Part shown: positions 22,391 through 34,455 of the stretch, piece by piece | Numbering within the stretch: the stretch's first letter is position 1 | How the letters are laid out: the number at the start of each line of letters is the position of its first letter | Source of the DNA: Phlegmacium glaucopus | Taxonomy: Eukaryota > Basidiomycota > Agaricomycetes > Agaricales > Cortinariaceae | NCBI GenBank assembly: GCA_015039465.1 | Contig: MU130619.1 | Coordinates: 277,366-341,365 of the forward strand | DNA length: 64,000 nt | Direction: 5' to 3' | The notes under the pieces: generated by a model | Seen by the model: only the letters and a program-made list of their open reading frames with translations | The model's database searches: none | What the model was told of the DNA's origin: nothing | Made by a program: the position numbers and the translations under genes

Positions 22391-24305
22391 TGAGACAATC
22401 CATGACATATGATAGTTGCGAGGATTCTGGCACTGGGCCTAAATCGTGGTCGTCCGGGTCCATATCGGCCCAAGATGATGATATATGTTCGGTTATGGTG
22501 GGTAAGTCCTGTTGTGAGTTGCTCGCCTCTTTGCTACGTTGCATTTGTGAGAATAACCCTGGTAGGGTTTGTTGTACCGGTTTAGTCGGCCATCTAGGGG
22601 AGGGCGCATCCTCCCTGGTACCTAATGGTACCGAGTTAGGATTTTGACGGCCACGATGCCGTTTTACTTGTTGCCAGTCGCTCGAGGTAGAGGGATACGG
22701 GCTGGAGTTGGGGTAGGCATTTGCTGCACGATGTGGGTGGGGGCTGATGTGGGCGGGAATGAGGTGAGTGTGAGTGTTGTTAAAGTGTGGCTGCGTCGCT
22801 GGGAAAAGCTAAGTTCCGATACTTGTGGGTTTGGATCGAGAAGTAATCTCCACATTTTTGGTTTGTGTGTTGGGAAGAATCTATATTTAGTTTCTGGGAT
22901 ACGTGAGTGAAGCTTCTCGGTTTCTTTGATGAAGAAAGGGCAGCCTCTGTCGGCTGTGCCATGCCCCTTGGCTGCGTCAGCTGGGCAGTTAGTACAAATA
23001 AAGTTAGATGTGTCGTTGATGATGCAGTCAGCTGTTCTATGGTGACCCCTGCATCTTCCGCACGTATCCATTGGTGCTTTGCATTCCGTGGTAAGGTGTC
23101 CAAATTTCTGGCACTTTAGACACCTTTTGGGCTCTGGGAGGAGTTTACGTATAGTGACTCGTTTACCTTCGATGAAGAGCCCATGTTCGATAGCGTGGTT
23201 AGCTGGATGTTTGGAATTGAAGGCGAAAATGACATGGGCTACGCGTTGTGTCTCACTTCGTAGCTGTCTGGGTTTGATATACTTGGACGACGCGATAGAG
23301 CCTGCGCTGATGCCACTGTCGTCCTCTATCTTCGAGTGGGTGAAATCTAGCCCGGGTTCGTAAGTGGTCGGAACGAATTCTGCCAGGACATAGAAGAGTC
23401 GACTCTTGATATTGGATGTCCCGTCAAAATGGGCTTCGAAGGATTCCTGTATCTCTGGCTGTCTTAGCCACTCGACTGCTTCCTTCGATACGAGCTGGTA
23501 TAAGATGTTGCCGTTTCTAGCTATCTTTGCTCCAATGAATTTGACGTTAGCAGGTTTGTCGTCGGAGTCATCGCCCATGAGATCCAGGGCCGTGTTGGCC
23601 TTAGCTACTAGTTCTTTTTCGGTAAGTCTGTCTGTAGTCGAAATTATACCTTTGTGGTTCCTTTGTACCAGGAGTTGGCGGTCATTGGTCTGACTCCGTG
23701 TAACGACCGTCAGATGCAAGTTAGGGACGAGTTGGGTTTGTGCTATTTCCGAGTAAGTGCGTGGTGATGTCGCGGTAGTTGCGACACTTGGTGGTGTTTT
23801 GTCGCTTAGTTCTTGCATAGCTTGGGTGAATTTGTCTGAGATTTCTGCGCATTCGTCTTTGAGATCGGCCATGGTGGATGTGATTTCTTTTGCTACTCGT
23901 GTGACATTTTCGACCGCGTCCCTCATTGTTTCCACTTGTGAGTTATAAATATCCATCTGTTCAGTTAACTGCGCTTTGACAGTAGAGACCAAATCCTCTG
24001 CTGTGTGGTGTGTCCCGATATCTGTGATTAAGAACGCAAAGGCTCTAATGATATCGGGTCGTGGTTTTTGCGAGCTTCATCCCATGGGCAAACTGTAACA
24101 TGGCATATGAGAGGTCCGAAGAATTGACTGGCTCACCCGGCATGAGGTATTCTCGCGTACGTAGTAGAGCTATAGCCTGCTCTTTGTTACATATGTCTGT
24201 CATGGTGCCTTCTGCTTCTTCGAGTTCTCTTCTCGACTTCTTAGCTATAGTTGTGGTACTTTTGTGTCTTGTCTGGGGTTGAGAACTGCTAGTAGTGTGC
24301 GACAT
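22380..24305 (-). pseudogene. LINE ORF1 (gag-like, zinc knuckles), two frameshifts
   Basis: Starts at 24305 (MSHTTSSSQPQTRHKS). An A5 run at 24065-24069 shifts the frame after MKLAK; the frame with RPDIIRAFAFLITDIG carries on. The main segment (23992-22664) has a heptad-rich region, a central domain, then zinc knuckles CLKCQKFGHLTTEC and CGRCRGHHRTADC and a third cysteine cluster. A second shift near 22675 links to WQQVKRHRGRQNP, and that frame runs to a TAA at 22380-22382, overlapping the ORF2 ATG. ORF1 proteins of this type bind the LINE RNA. Two one-base shifts in otherwise clean ORFs could be sequencing errors. Confidence 0.8.
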
Positions 24306-24887
24306 GACTAGAGAGTGTATGGAAATAAAGCTACGCTACTCTCTGTTCTAGGTTGCCGCCCTCAACTCAATGGTATGAGACCGTGAGAAAAAACTGTGAG
24401 GTGGTGGTACTAGATCAAGAGGCGTCATCAATGCTATTGGTTTCCTATTCACCATTGTCAATCTCCTTCAAAAAAATGGTGGGTACTGATCCCAGGACTT
24501 TGATTACTATGAGTCAGTAGCCTTGATAGATAGGAAACAATACAAACAATTGACAAATAGGCTTTGTTACTGAGCCTCAGTTCACATGGTAGCTTCAGTA
24601 GACCCAAAGCAATAGATACAACTTACACCTATATATCATACATGGAAGGGTACTGATAGCTACTGAGATTAACAGGCTGACTATGGGAACTATGCACTAG
24701 GGGACTTGTGTACCGAAAAACCCAAAATACTGTGGCTACTGGTAGCTACTGACTCAAGTAATTTTTTCCTGATGGAACTGAACTTTGGCATCACTATCAC
24801 TGGTCCAGTCTGGTTATAGTCTTTGTCTGGTCTTGTAACCGGACCTTCAAACACTAGTTTTTCTGAAAGCTGCAGCTCATGACATAC
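24306..24887. other. LINE 5' flank and unassigned sequence
   Basis: 24306-24360 is the probable LINE 5' untranslated region. Beyond it I see no gene, RNA or terminal repeat. Confidence 0.4.
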
Positions 24888-25277
24888 TTTCTAGACCAGC
24901 AAACAAGGAAGAATTATACAACCTTCAACATGCTTCTGCGTACAATGTAGTTTGAAAGAATATTTGGTGTCCTCAAATATCATTTTGTCATTCTGACTCA
25001 CCCACCAGAATATAGTATGGAGATTCAAGCCTGCATCCCACCAGCCCTTGCTGTAACACACAACTTCATCCATGACCATGATACAGAGGAGATCTTGGAC
25101 TTTAATGATATGATTGATCCTCAAGTTGGTCTTTACAGTGTTCTTGGAAATGGGCCAGCACAGTGGGCTGAAGTTGTATCATGTATGTGCCACCTTAAAG
25201 CATGGCAAGATTGCAAGTGCCATGTGGAGGAGTTATCAAACATTAACAAGGGGATTGGAATTAGAGTAGACAACTGA
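24888..25277 (+). pseudogene. PIF/Harbinger transposase C-terminal fragment
   Basis: The plus strand reads SRPANKEELYNLQHASAYNVV, a TGA, then with one base dropped RIFGVLKYHFVILTHPPEYS, and then in frame MEIQACIPPALAVTHNFIHD to about 25277. The NLRHAxxRNVIERIFGVLK...PEYSMxIQARIP...HNFIRxHD pattern is the C-terminal end of DDE_Tnp_4 transposases. Only this end is present, and it is not related closely to the Harbinger element at 51.7-54.9 kb. Confidence 0.7.
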
Positions 25278-25312
25278 CAATCCTTTAACAATACAATATT
25301 TTACACATACCA

Positions 25313-25440
25313 ATCCAAGGGGGCACCAGGATCAAAAAAAAATACCCGGGGTCGATTTATTTTTTAAGCCAACTTTGGGTGGACTAACTAACTTACGTAA
25401 TCAGGCACATGTCTATATATGGTAATATGACATCATCCTG
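25313..25440. repeat. Short A-rich repeat with GGACTAACTAAC core (copy a)
   Basis: CCAAGGGGGCACC, an A9 run and GGACTAACTAACTTACGTAAT followed by GGTAATATGACATCA match 55935-56050. Shorter related pieces with poly-T/A tails lie at 31418-31500 and 56545-56632. It lies just downstream of the PHD gene stop. Confidence 0.55.
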
Positions 25441-25443
25441 TCC

Positions 25444-26818
25444 TCACTTCCGTCCTCGCTTGCCTCCCCTTGCCCCAGAAGACGCCTCGCAAGCCGCGCA
25501 AACCCAATTCCGGGGCTCCAACTCTAGGTCAACGCATTGGAGGTGATACTAACATCTCAGGTAAGTAATGTAGCACAATCCTACTTGATAACATGGTACT
25601 TACCCATTGAGTTTCACAGCCAGACTGATTACACCTGACCACGCCCCCTGATCGACCATTGAGTACCAATCCGCACAGGCAACCATCTAGTACTAGCTTT
25701 TGTGCAACTCTCTTGCGTTTTGGCCGACTGGTTTCTTCAACAGCATCGGGTGACTCGGGTCCAATTGCGGTTGCTGCTTCCTGTGAAGTCTGACCTACAC
25801 TGGAATCAGACTCTATGTTGGCTGGCTGGTCTTCATTCCTCCCTTTGTCTCGTGTGTTCATCTCGGTCTCTTGGATCTGAGTAACGTCAATCGTGAGTAA
25901 TTGCTTCTCGGGACTGCCAAAGAAACAACAAAACTCACGCTGTCATCTTCCATAGGCCCCATGTCAAAGTCCGTGGAATTTCGTACATGGAAGGTTGTCT
26001 CTTGAATTTCCAGACCTTTTTCTCCCTCGTCGACATCCATTTTTTCACCAAATATTCCAGCATTGTCCTCGTTGTCGACCTCATTGATCTCATAACTGAT
26101 CTCTCCCTCCGGTTCCTCCCCCAACTCTTTGCTTGCCAATGATTCTTCATCACTACTCTCATTTTCCGAGTCTCCGAGCACATCACTATTCTCACCGACT
26201 GTAGAATGCGGTTCAGCGGCGCCAGACAGCCTATCAGTGCCGGTGTTGTTTCTAGGAAAGGTATGTCAGTCACTGCTTTTAAGGGAGAAGGAAATGAAAG
26301 TCAACTCATTAGGGATTCGGGCGCGGTGGTTCTCCGATATAACTAGTGGGGGAATCTTTGATTTTTTGGCTCGTTTAACTGTTACCTTCTGCCGTTTTTC
26401 CCAAATCTTCTTCATTTCAGAAATCTCAAAGCGTTCCAACTTCCAGAGGTGTTCATACTTGGTAAGCGGCAATGATTTATGTTTCTCGTCAAAATGGACT
26501 TTCATAAAGTACTTCCAGACTGTAGGATCAGTCTTTGGGCAGACAGGACATTGAATCGGCACATTGGAGCAAGGAGATGCTTCTGTCGACTCAGCGGCAA
26601 TGCTGTATGTGAATTTCATTTTCATGAGACAACCTTTTGACGTCTTCTGATTGACTTTTGGTTTCCCATTCGCCCCCTTTCCTTTTGTTAGATAGAACTG
26701 ACACATCTGCGAGGGACGCAGGCACAATCCGCAAAGAGGTTCGATCGATTGAATAACACCAGGGTCGTGAAGGATATGCGAACCAACATGCTCGAGCACA
26801 CGTTGGCCTTGTGTAAGA
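25444..26818 (-). pseudogene. 3' part of a large Zn-finger/PHD gene (Agaricomycete-expanded family)
   Basis: Coming out of the N gap, the minus strand reads QGQRVLEHVGSHILHDP and LCGLCLRPSQMCQFYL, then CSNVPIQCPVCPKTDPTVWKY with MKVHFDEKH (C2H2-like). A Lys-rich linker and acidic exons follow (EEPEGEISYEINEVDNEDN). The last exons hold a PHD-like finger: CLCGLVL...RCNQSGCETQW, a 55-nt intron at 25549-25603, then YHLQCVDLELEPRNWVCAAC and a basic tail GGKRGRK, stop at 25444. I believe it is the C-terminal half of the gene whose N-terminal half is at 28803-31104. The role is unknown; the PHD end suggests chromatin or protein binding. Confidence 0.6.
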
Positions 26819-27631
26819 NNNNNNNNNNNNNNNNNNNNNNNNNNNNNNNNNNNNNNNNNNNNNNNNNNNNNNNNNNNNNNNNNNNNNNNNNNNNNNNNNN
26901 NNNNNNNNNNNNNNNNNNNNNNNNNNNNNNNNNNNNNNNNNNNNNNNNNNNNNNNNNNNNNNNNNNNNNNNNNNNNNNNNNNNNNNNNNNNNNNNNNNNN
27001 NNNNNNNNNNNNNNNNNNNNNNNNNNNNNNNNNNNNNNNNNNNNNNNNNNNNNNNNNNNNNNNNNNNNNNNNNNNNNNNNNNNNNNNNNNNNNNNNNNNN
27101 NNNNNNNNNNNNNNNNNNNNNNNNNNNNNNNNNNNNNNNNNNNNNNNNNNNNNNNNNNNNNNNNNNNNNNNNNNNNNNNNNNNNNNNNNNNNNNNNNNNN
27201 NNNNNNNNNNNNNNNNNNNNNNNNNNNNNNNNNNNNNNNNNNNNNNNNNNNNNNNNNNNNNNNNNNNNNNNNNNNNNNNNNNNNNNNNNNNNNNNNNNNN
27301 NNNNNNNNNNNNNNNNNNNNNNNNNNNNNNNNNNNNNNNNNNNNNNNNNNNNNNNNNNNNNNNNNNNNNNNNNNNNNNNNNNNNNNNNNNNNNNNNNNNN
27401 NNNNNNNNNNNNNNNNNNNNNNNNNNNNNNNNNNNNNNNNNNNNNNNNNNNNNNNNNNNNNNNNNNNNNNNNNNNNNNNNNNNNNNNNNNNNNNNNNNNN
27501 NNNNNNNNNNNNNNNNNNNNNNNNNNNNNNNNNNNNNNNNNNNNNNNNNNNNNNNNNNNNNNNNNNNNNNNNNNNNNNNNNNNNNNNNNNNNNNNNNNNN
27601 NNNNNNNNNNNNNNNNNNNNNNNNNNNNNNN
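26819..27631. other. Assembly gap (813 N)
   Basis: An uninterrupted run of N. It falls where the middle of the large PHD gene should be. The true length is unknown. Confidence 1.
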
Positions 27632-28802
27632 AGGTACAACCGCTGCTGCTGGAATGTACACTGTTTCTGACCTTTGTACATTAGTTTGCAACCGCCTTAG
27701 ACGATGATGCAGATGCACCCGAACAATAATTACCCAAAGCTTAATGTAGCCTATAGTAAGTCCTAGTCGAGTTCAGTCGACCCGAAAGACGTCTCGTATA
27801 GGCGAGTAATAAATTAGGCCTTCTAGTTGTTCTACAGTTTTACCGAAAGCTATACGAATTCCTATAGACCTTGGAAGGAGCTCGAAGATGTTTAAGAGCG
27901 GCTCCAAAAGATCTCCGAGCTCTCCGTAACACCTAGGAGCCTTTCGAGAATAAAGTATACCAGAAAGGTATAGAGACACAGCTGGAAAGGGAAAGACTTG
28001 TTTAGCTCGTAGAGTCACGACGGCGAGTGGAACGTGAACAGGAAATGGTAAACCGCCCATTCCTTAAGTAAGGGTGGTTGGAAATGTAGCTACAATACTA
28101 ATACTAGTTCTTGCAGTAGAAGACATAGCGTTTTCGTTTTCAACTGCTAGGTCTACCACTTAAAACCTAATATGAGGATCCTTGGCTGGCGGAACTTCTC
28201 GAAAAACCTTATGAGTCCTGATACCAACCATTGCTACGGTTGAATCTAGAAGAGGTCGAGCAAAGAGCGGACCGACCTTGCTGACTCCAGAGTTTATAGG
28301 AACGATTTATAGGGGTTACCCTAGCGCGGGGAGCAGCAGAGTTTGAAGGTCGATACAGGGCGCTTAGTTTTCTCTAGGGTCTGTCACGTCTGGTATAGTT
28401 TGGTCCTAGAACCTCCCCGTTGCAGTTTGAGTTTCTACAAAGAGAAGTTTGTAGGACCTTGGCGCCAGCCGCTAACTAGCTTGTCCTCACGCTGTCGGAG
28501 TTTCTACAAGAAGAATTTGAGTTGTCGGATCTTCCGTAACTATAGGAAAGTGGCAAACCATGAGATGATCAGTTACAAGGGGAACGTCTACTGCTATAGC
28601 TGCTCTCAGAGCTCTGAGACTGATAGCCCTGATGTTTATCCTAGAGTCTATGAGTACTCTGTCTTTACGCACAGCTACAGCTTTTGCTTGAACGTCGTTC
28701 GGAATAAAGGAGGTTGTGGCTCTAACTTCGACCGGTTTTCTATAAACTAAGTTTTCATAACTTTTTTCAATAAAGCTTCTTATTTCGCCCATAACACTTC
28801 CT
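27632..28802. other. Unrecognised segment adjoining the gap
   Basis: The segment interrupts the large minus-strand gene. The composition and TATAG/CTATA-rich texture differ from the flanks. The minus strand has two protein-like frames (28792-28487 with RALRAAIAVDVPLVTDHLMV; 28060-27773), neither recognised. It may be a decayed transposon or a misassembly at the gap. Confidence 0.35.
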
Positions 28803-31104
28803 TTAGTGATTGAGGAATTTAAGAGGTTTCAGCAATGGATAAATTGGTGAATTATGGGATAGATCATATTTGAAGGTGAGGAGGATGAAGGAAGATCCTC
28901 GTCGAGTTTCACCGTCAGATGCAATCGAAGTGATACGGAGTTTGGTTTGATCTTGCAGTAAATTTATGCCTTTGCAGACTGTCTTAATAACTTCGGCATG
29001 TTCTTCTCCAGATTCTTTCTTGCAGTCGCCAGAGACAAGGACAGGACGGCCAGGATATATGCGATTGTCTTTGCAGAGAACACCAAGAGCGCCAACCGTG
29101 GCCTAATAATAGATCAGGGCAATCCAAAAACGGAAATTATGTCCGCGGAAGCAAATTTTCTCACCTCTCCCGCGTAATGAACTTTCCCATCGTCTAGGTT
29201 TTGAAACAGTTCCTCCATATCATCCTCATTTATGAACTCTGTCGAAGTCTGGTCTGCGTGCTCCCTGCATATTCCAAGGAAGTAATTGGTCTTCGGATCC
29301 CATCTGATCCTCTTTTCTGTGGCTAGCTCGTCAAACATCAGGACTGTATGGACAAACGTTGCGTGGTTTTGACTGTGAATCACATCCAACAGGCCGTTAA
29401 ATGTTGACTCAACATTAGCCCGTACTTGGTCGACTGTTGGTTTTTCTTGTGATGGTAGAAGTGGTGGGACAGTGGAACGGGTCCGCAGGTAAGTAACACT
29501 CGGTCCTTTGTTGGCGCGATGATTGATCTCTGCCACTCGGTTTCCACCCAACCTCCACATGAGCACCGACTTTAGGTCCTCCTCTTCTGTGAAACTTTTA
29601 GGACAATAGTGACCTTCAGCAGCCGCCATGTACAAAGCCAACAACCCTCGAGCCCCCTTCTTTTGACGAAGACCGATGCTCAGCAAGCGGTCGACACGGC
29701 TAACCTTCCCACTCGCAATTGCCATCAAGAGGCGCTTTTGGTCAGAGAGTGCAGTTGCCTTTGCAAGAAGTTTTCTTGCTTGATTCAACCCATGCAGGCG
29801 ATAAAACTCGATCAATCAATTTTTGCGATGGAGCATCTCATGGAGGTCGCTGAAACCTTGATATGCAAATGCTGCATTTTCGTGAACGCTATCTTTCATC
29901 CGTGTGAGTATACCCTCTAATGTCTTGTTCTTTGTTAGTTGTTGACAAGGCCGACACGCTTGACCCTCTCCTTCAGATATTCCACAGCAACTTCGGCCAA
30001 ACAACTTCATTGTGCCGTTTTTCAATGAGTAGTCCCAGGGCAGGACAAGAGTGTCATGGAGGGCGAATGGATATGCGGTATGTGGCGATTTTCCATCCAG
30101 AAATGATAGGATAATTCCCTGACATGCTGGTGCTGATGTTTTCAGTTCATTTACAGTGTCCTCGTACTCGAACATGTCCACATCAACTATTTCGATCTCG
30201 TTGTCCCATGTCACTATAGTGGGACCTGTTGGCATCAAATCTTCAAGAGATTGGCTAGCCGTCACTGCATCGGCTCCTGTCACAATGTGAGCCTGGGTTG
30301 TAGCTTGGTTGTAGCCGTCTCACCATTAGGTCTGGTTGGGGATGGAATCCTTATATGTTTCGGTGAGTCAGCGCTCAGATAATACTTGTATGTTACTTAC
30401 CGATTCTCAAGCTCTTCAATTAGGTAGTCTAGCTTCCCCTTAAACAACTCTTCGTTTACACCCCGGTCCTCAACAAAGTATGCCACAAAGCGTACCAAAC
30501 CATCAAGCCCCCATTTCCCTCGACGTATGATTTGATCCATGTCGCCTTCTGTCCCCCAGCCTAATGTCGCCTTTAGAACTTTACTTAGCCCCGTTTCCCA
30601 TAAGTCATCAGTGTCGATGTTCGGGTCATCAAAGTTCCTCGGGTCACCTCCAAAAACCGCAAGCTTGTCAAATTCTGAGGCTTCAGGGATGCTATCTGGT
30701 AAGCTTTTGACCAATCTCCATAACTTGCTGATCAAATTGTCTGCAGTCGGCTCCAAAACAGGTTGTGAGATTCGAGAAGCAACTCCTCCAAGAGTTGGAT
30801 TGATAGGTATGATAGGACTGGCTTCTGCTGGAGGTATTTGACCCAACTTATGACTGTGGATAGGTGCTGAACTGCCGACTGTCAACGGTACTGTGGCTAC
30901 TTTATGTTTCAAAAAGGAGAGTATTGATCCGTTTTTCTTCATTTTGGCACCCTTATCTCGTTTAGCTCGTGCCTCGTTACAGGCTTTCGTTCCGCGATGG
31001 CGTTTTTCGAGGTTGGCAAGTCCAATGGTACCACAATTTATGCGGGTACTGCAGTCTGGGCAAACTGCGTATCCATCTGCATCGAGGATTGACAGGGGCT
31101 TCAA
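28803..31104 (-). pseudogene. 5' part of the large Zn-finger/PHD gene
   Basis: Exon 1 (31104-30397) begins MKPLSILDADGYAVCPDCST and carries a CxxC...H...C finger (CSTRINCG, ...HRGTKAC) and KKNGSILSFLKHK. After an intron, 30283-29816 has FPHALHDTL-like sequence, then CCGISEGEGQACRPCQQL. An in-frame TGA at 29816-29818 separates HRKN from LIEFYRLHGLNQARKLL. The frame then runs to 29114 with LLALYMAAAEGHYCPKSFTE and WRLGGNRVAEINHRAN. A further exon (about 29104-28803) reads ATVGALGVLCKDNRIYPGRP and RITSIASDGETRRG. It stops at 28803 where unrecognised DNA begins. This block order matches a large uncharacterised protein family repeated in mushroom genomes. The gene is interrupted by the segment 27632-28802 plus the N gap. 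Confidence 0.6.
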
Positions 31105-31417
31105 AGTATGGATTGGCAGTTCGTCAGTGAGCTAGTAGTATGTGCAGTTGCGGCTTTGACTCACCAAACTGCTGCTACTTGAGGCCATGCCTGCGATTAG
31201 ATTATGTGCCGTTTTGGTGCAGTTAGGTTCAGTGTGTTGCAAATTGCTTATAGATACCGGTTGTAAATAGCGTGATTACCCATAAAATATAAATATTATA
31301 GTCTCATCTACCTACACCAGACCTATGCTACTAGAGAAACCCATTCCTGAACATCTTATGCATGTATTAAGGCCTTAATAGCTTTAAATCAATGTTTTAA
31401 AGCCTAATTCTGGTGAA

Positions 31418-31500
31418 GTCCTTTTTTTTTTTCGGGGCCTCCGGCTGGACTAACTAACCAGGTACCGGTCCGGCATTTCGATCCCGGTGCCCCCTTGTAC
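31418..31500 (-). repeat. SINE-like repeat with poly-A tail (copy b)
   Basis: On the minus strand: ACAAGGGGGCACCGGGATCG, GGTTAGTTAGTCCAGCC, GGCCCCG, then an A12 tail at 31420-31433. The copy at 56545-56632 has the same order and tail. The poly-A end suggests LINE-assisted retroposition. Confidence 0.5.
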
Positions 31501-31636
31501 CAATCATCCCCATTTTCATTATCCCTATTTTTGTCCTCCTCCCTGATGTGCTTGGTGCATGCCAAGAGAGAGATATGCATCAGCAATGCTAACATCTGAT
31601 TAAAAGAGGTCAATAAGAGCCACTACCAGGTAAGGA

Positions 31637-31760
31637 CACTACAGTGTGTCATATGGTACAATTCCCGGAACAGACACATTGTACCAGGTTTTGTGACCGA
31701 TTGTGTGACGTGACGTGACAAAACATTGCCGATCGTGGGCTCATATCTCCGAATTTTTTA
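31637..31760. repeat. CACTACAGTGT repeat, also present at 17087
   Basis: CACTACAGTGTGTCATATGG and ATTCCCGGAACAGACACA match the 5' end of the chimeric LTR at 17087-17140. The GGTACAATTCCCGG part loosely resembles a tRNA B box. No complete element could be bounded. Confidence 0.4.
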
Positions 31761-31897
31761 GATTTTTGTTTTGTGCCTAACAAGGTGTGTAATTGATAGC
31801 TGGAATTGGTTACGACTTCTTTGTATTATAAGGCAAGAGGTGCGTATCGTGACTTGGGTACCTCCAAATTTGAACACTTAAACCTTCTCTTTTCCAG

Positions 31898-34455
31898 AGG
31901 CTTCCTCCGGAAATCAAAATCAGTCGTGTCCACCATTTCTACCATCATAATCGATAAGCATGAGCTCGATTTAACCTAGCCTGTCTATTGCCAGCCCGAG
32001 ACGCGCCATGCACAAGATGGTGTCAATCTATCTGTTCAACGCGACAACACCTGCTATGGTCCCGGAGACCGCATCGCGGTCACGGTAGTGGTCAAGTCTG
32101 ATAGTCTGCATACCAATATCCTTCGCACGTTGGAGCTATCACTCAAGGAAACCACTGTCTTCCGTGCTGGTATCCTTGAACCAGGCAAGAAAGTCCCTCC
32201 TCAAGAGAAGCAGCTTAATATTGCGGAGGGAAAAGTAGCTGTGAATGCGACATTGTATGGAGGCAACCCTCATACTGCCGAGCTTAGCTGTATGCTTTCA
32301 CCCGCCCACACAACGACAACATTGAATGCTGCGAGGCACATTAATGTCACCTATACACTTTGTATAAAAGCACTCTTGGGTTCCGGAAGGCCCCTTGTAA
32401 TGGAACTACCTGTCATCATCTCTAATTGGCAGCGGTAGGCGGGCGTTGCCTTTGCTCAATTCGATGATTTGCTGATATATATTCGGATTTTAGGAGCGTA
32501 TCTTATGAAGCCATAAAGTATGGTTAACCTACTTTCTATGCAAATGTTAACTGATCATATTCTTAACTCTAGTCGCATCGGCCCCGCACCTAGCTTATCA
32601 CTCTTTCCGGCGGCAACAGCAACAGCCACCCGAGGACGTCCTGCAGATGCTGTTGCTTCTACGCTTCCCCTTAACCGTCCAAATTTCCCTAATACTACCG
32701 GTGGCGTTTACAGCACCGTTCCTGCATCGCCCGTCACTAGACGTCTCTCGGAGGATGGTCGTTTTGGTGGTAGTGTCCTGCCCGATGAGTTCGGTACCAC
32801 TCGACAGGCACCAACTGCTGCTGCTACCAACGCACCGATGGCTACTACTTCCAATCACTTCCAGTAATTCCACGCCTACACGACGACCTGACTCATCTGG
32901 TGGGGGCACTCGGTATAAAGTTACTAACCTGCAACCACAAGATATACCTCAACTTACACCAGCTCGTCAACAATCAGCCAAGGCTACCGGATCCGGACCA
33001 AGTCCAGGAACTGCCCAGCGACCATGGCCTACTGCAGAAGAAGAGAAGTTGAGATTGTATGAAAAGGCCAGGGCTCAAGTGGAAAAAGTTCAAGGACCTG
33101 CTGCTACTCCAGTATGTTCTCAATTATATTGTAATCTATCTCGACGATCTTTCTCATAATGCATTTGCAATATAGCCGCCTGCTAATCTTCGATATCCTA
33201 CCCCTCGCGAGTCGCACCTACCAAATCGGCTTGGATGACAGCTGAAGAGGAAAGGCTTCGATTGTTCCAACAAGCTCAAGCTGCTCAAAAAACTCAAGGA
33301 ATACCCTATACGGCTCCCCCTCCTACGCATGCAAGGAATGACTCTGATATGTCTAGCAGAGGCCAGGCTTCTTCAGGCGGTAGTGGTGGTACTAAACCAT
33401 CTGCTGCTGCTACTCTATATGCACAGGCTATCAACGCTCAGAGTCGTCCGGGTCCCGGCCCGGGTCCATCCGCTGCAAGCCCTTCAAGAGCTAAGCCACC
33501 GGTGCCTCAATACATGACAGCTGACGAAGAAAAGGCTGCCCTCAGAAGGTATGAAGAGGCCAAACGGGCGGTAGATAGGACTCAGCTATCCGAGTATTCG
33601 TCAGACCTCTCTCCAGTAGCATCAGCACCTATTGCTTATGAATCGCTCTTCCCTGCTGCTGCTTCTACCTCTAGCCCTGGCACTACCGACGAGCCGCCCC
33701 TTTCGATTCCTCAGCGATTCCGCAATCACATTTGTCAGAGAAGGAGCGTCTGAAAAAGGCTTATGAAGCTAACGATGCAGCTACTCGTGCGCGTCAGAAT
33801 GATGTTAACACTTCTCCGCAACCACCCCTTGCTTCTCCACCGACGCAGGGGCAGTATACCCATGCCTTTGAAGAGAAAGAAGCTCTGAGGAAGATGTATG
33901 AAGCGAGGGATAATTCACAAGCGAAAGCACTCTGGCTCCTCAGCCTCCACTAAAGACCGCTAGTGTTGGGGCCAGCGTCGTCAACGCTAATCCGACGGCA
34001 AATGAGAGAATTCCATTGCCTGGTCGCAGCCCGAGTACGAATACAGCGACTTTAAGACCCACACTCCCACCCGCAGCAGCAGCTTCACAAATCTTATCAG
34101 CCACAGAAGAAAGGCTCTGTTGCGTGCTAAATTTGAAGCACGAGATGCACCGGCTAACCGTAAACCTGCTCTGACGAATGGTGACAAATTGACTCCGCCA
34201 GCTATGCCATCTACGCCGCCCCCTTTGATGCCTCGTCCGCCTGTGGAATATATCAAGGAGACGCAAGAGGAGGATGCACGTCTGTCGCGGTTGAATGGAG
34301 AGGTGCCTGTATTTGATCTTCAGTCTGATACCCTGCAGAGGGAGACTCCTAAGCCTCCTCCATCGGCATTGGCTGCGGTTCCAGATCCTGGAAAGTCACA
34401 AGCTTTGGATATAAAACCTTTCTCCCCTTTCGGAGCTGCTTTCGACGAACCGTGA
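31898..34455 (+). pseudogene. Arrestin-domain protein with repeated EEK-motif tail, multiply frameshifted
   Basis: After a TTCCAG acceptor at 31897, LPPEIKISR and, one frame over, STISTIIIDKHELDLT are readable; a TAG near 31978 follows. From 31980 the frame gives TRHAQDGVNLSVQRDNTCYG, ILRTLELSLKETTVFRAG and AARHINVTYTLCIKALLG...LVMELPVIISNWQR, a fungal arrestin C-terminal domain. Introns near 32437-32494 and 32518-32572 lead to RIGPAPSLSLF. The tail holds six related motifs: AEEEKLRLYEKARAQ, AEEERLRLFQQAQAA, ADEEKAALRRYEEAK, EKERLKKAYEANDA, EKEALRKMYEARD and an LLRAKFEARDA copy. Frame changes fall near 31930, 32860, 33200, 33725, 33930 and 34120. Arrestin-like proteins act as ubiquitin-ligase adaptors in trafficking. 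The N-terminal arrestin half is missing upstream. Confidence 0.65.

Noticed and set aside
25017..25277. Complete small gene starting at the ATG at 25017
   Set aside because: The frame is the C-terminal end of a Harbinger transposase; homologous residues continue upstream through a frameshift, so the ATG is internal.
26266..27718. Long frames containing X runs
   Set aside because: They cross the N gap; only the sequence outside 26819-27631 is real.
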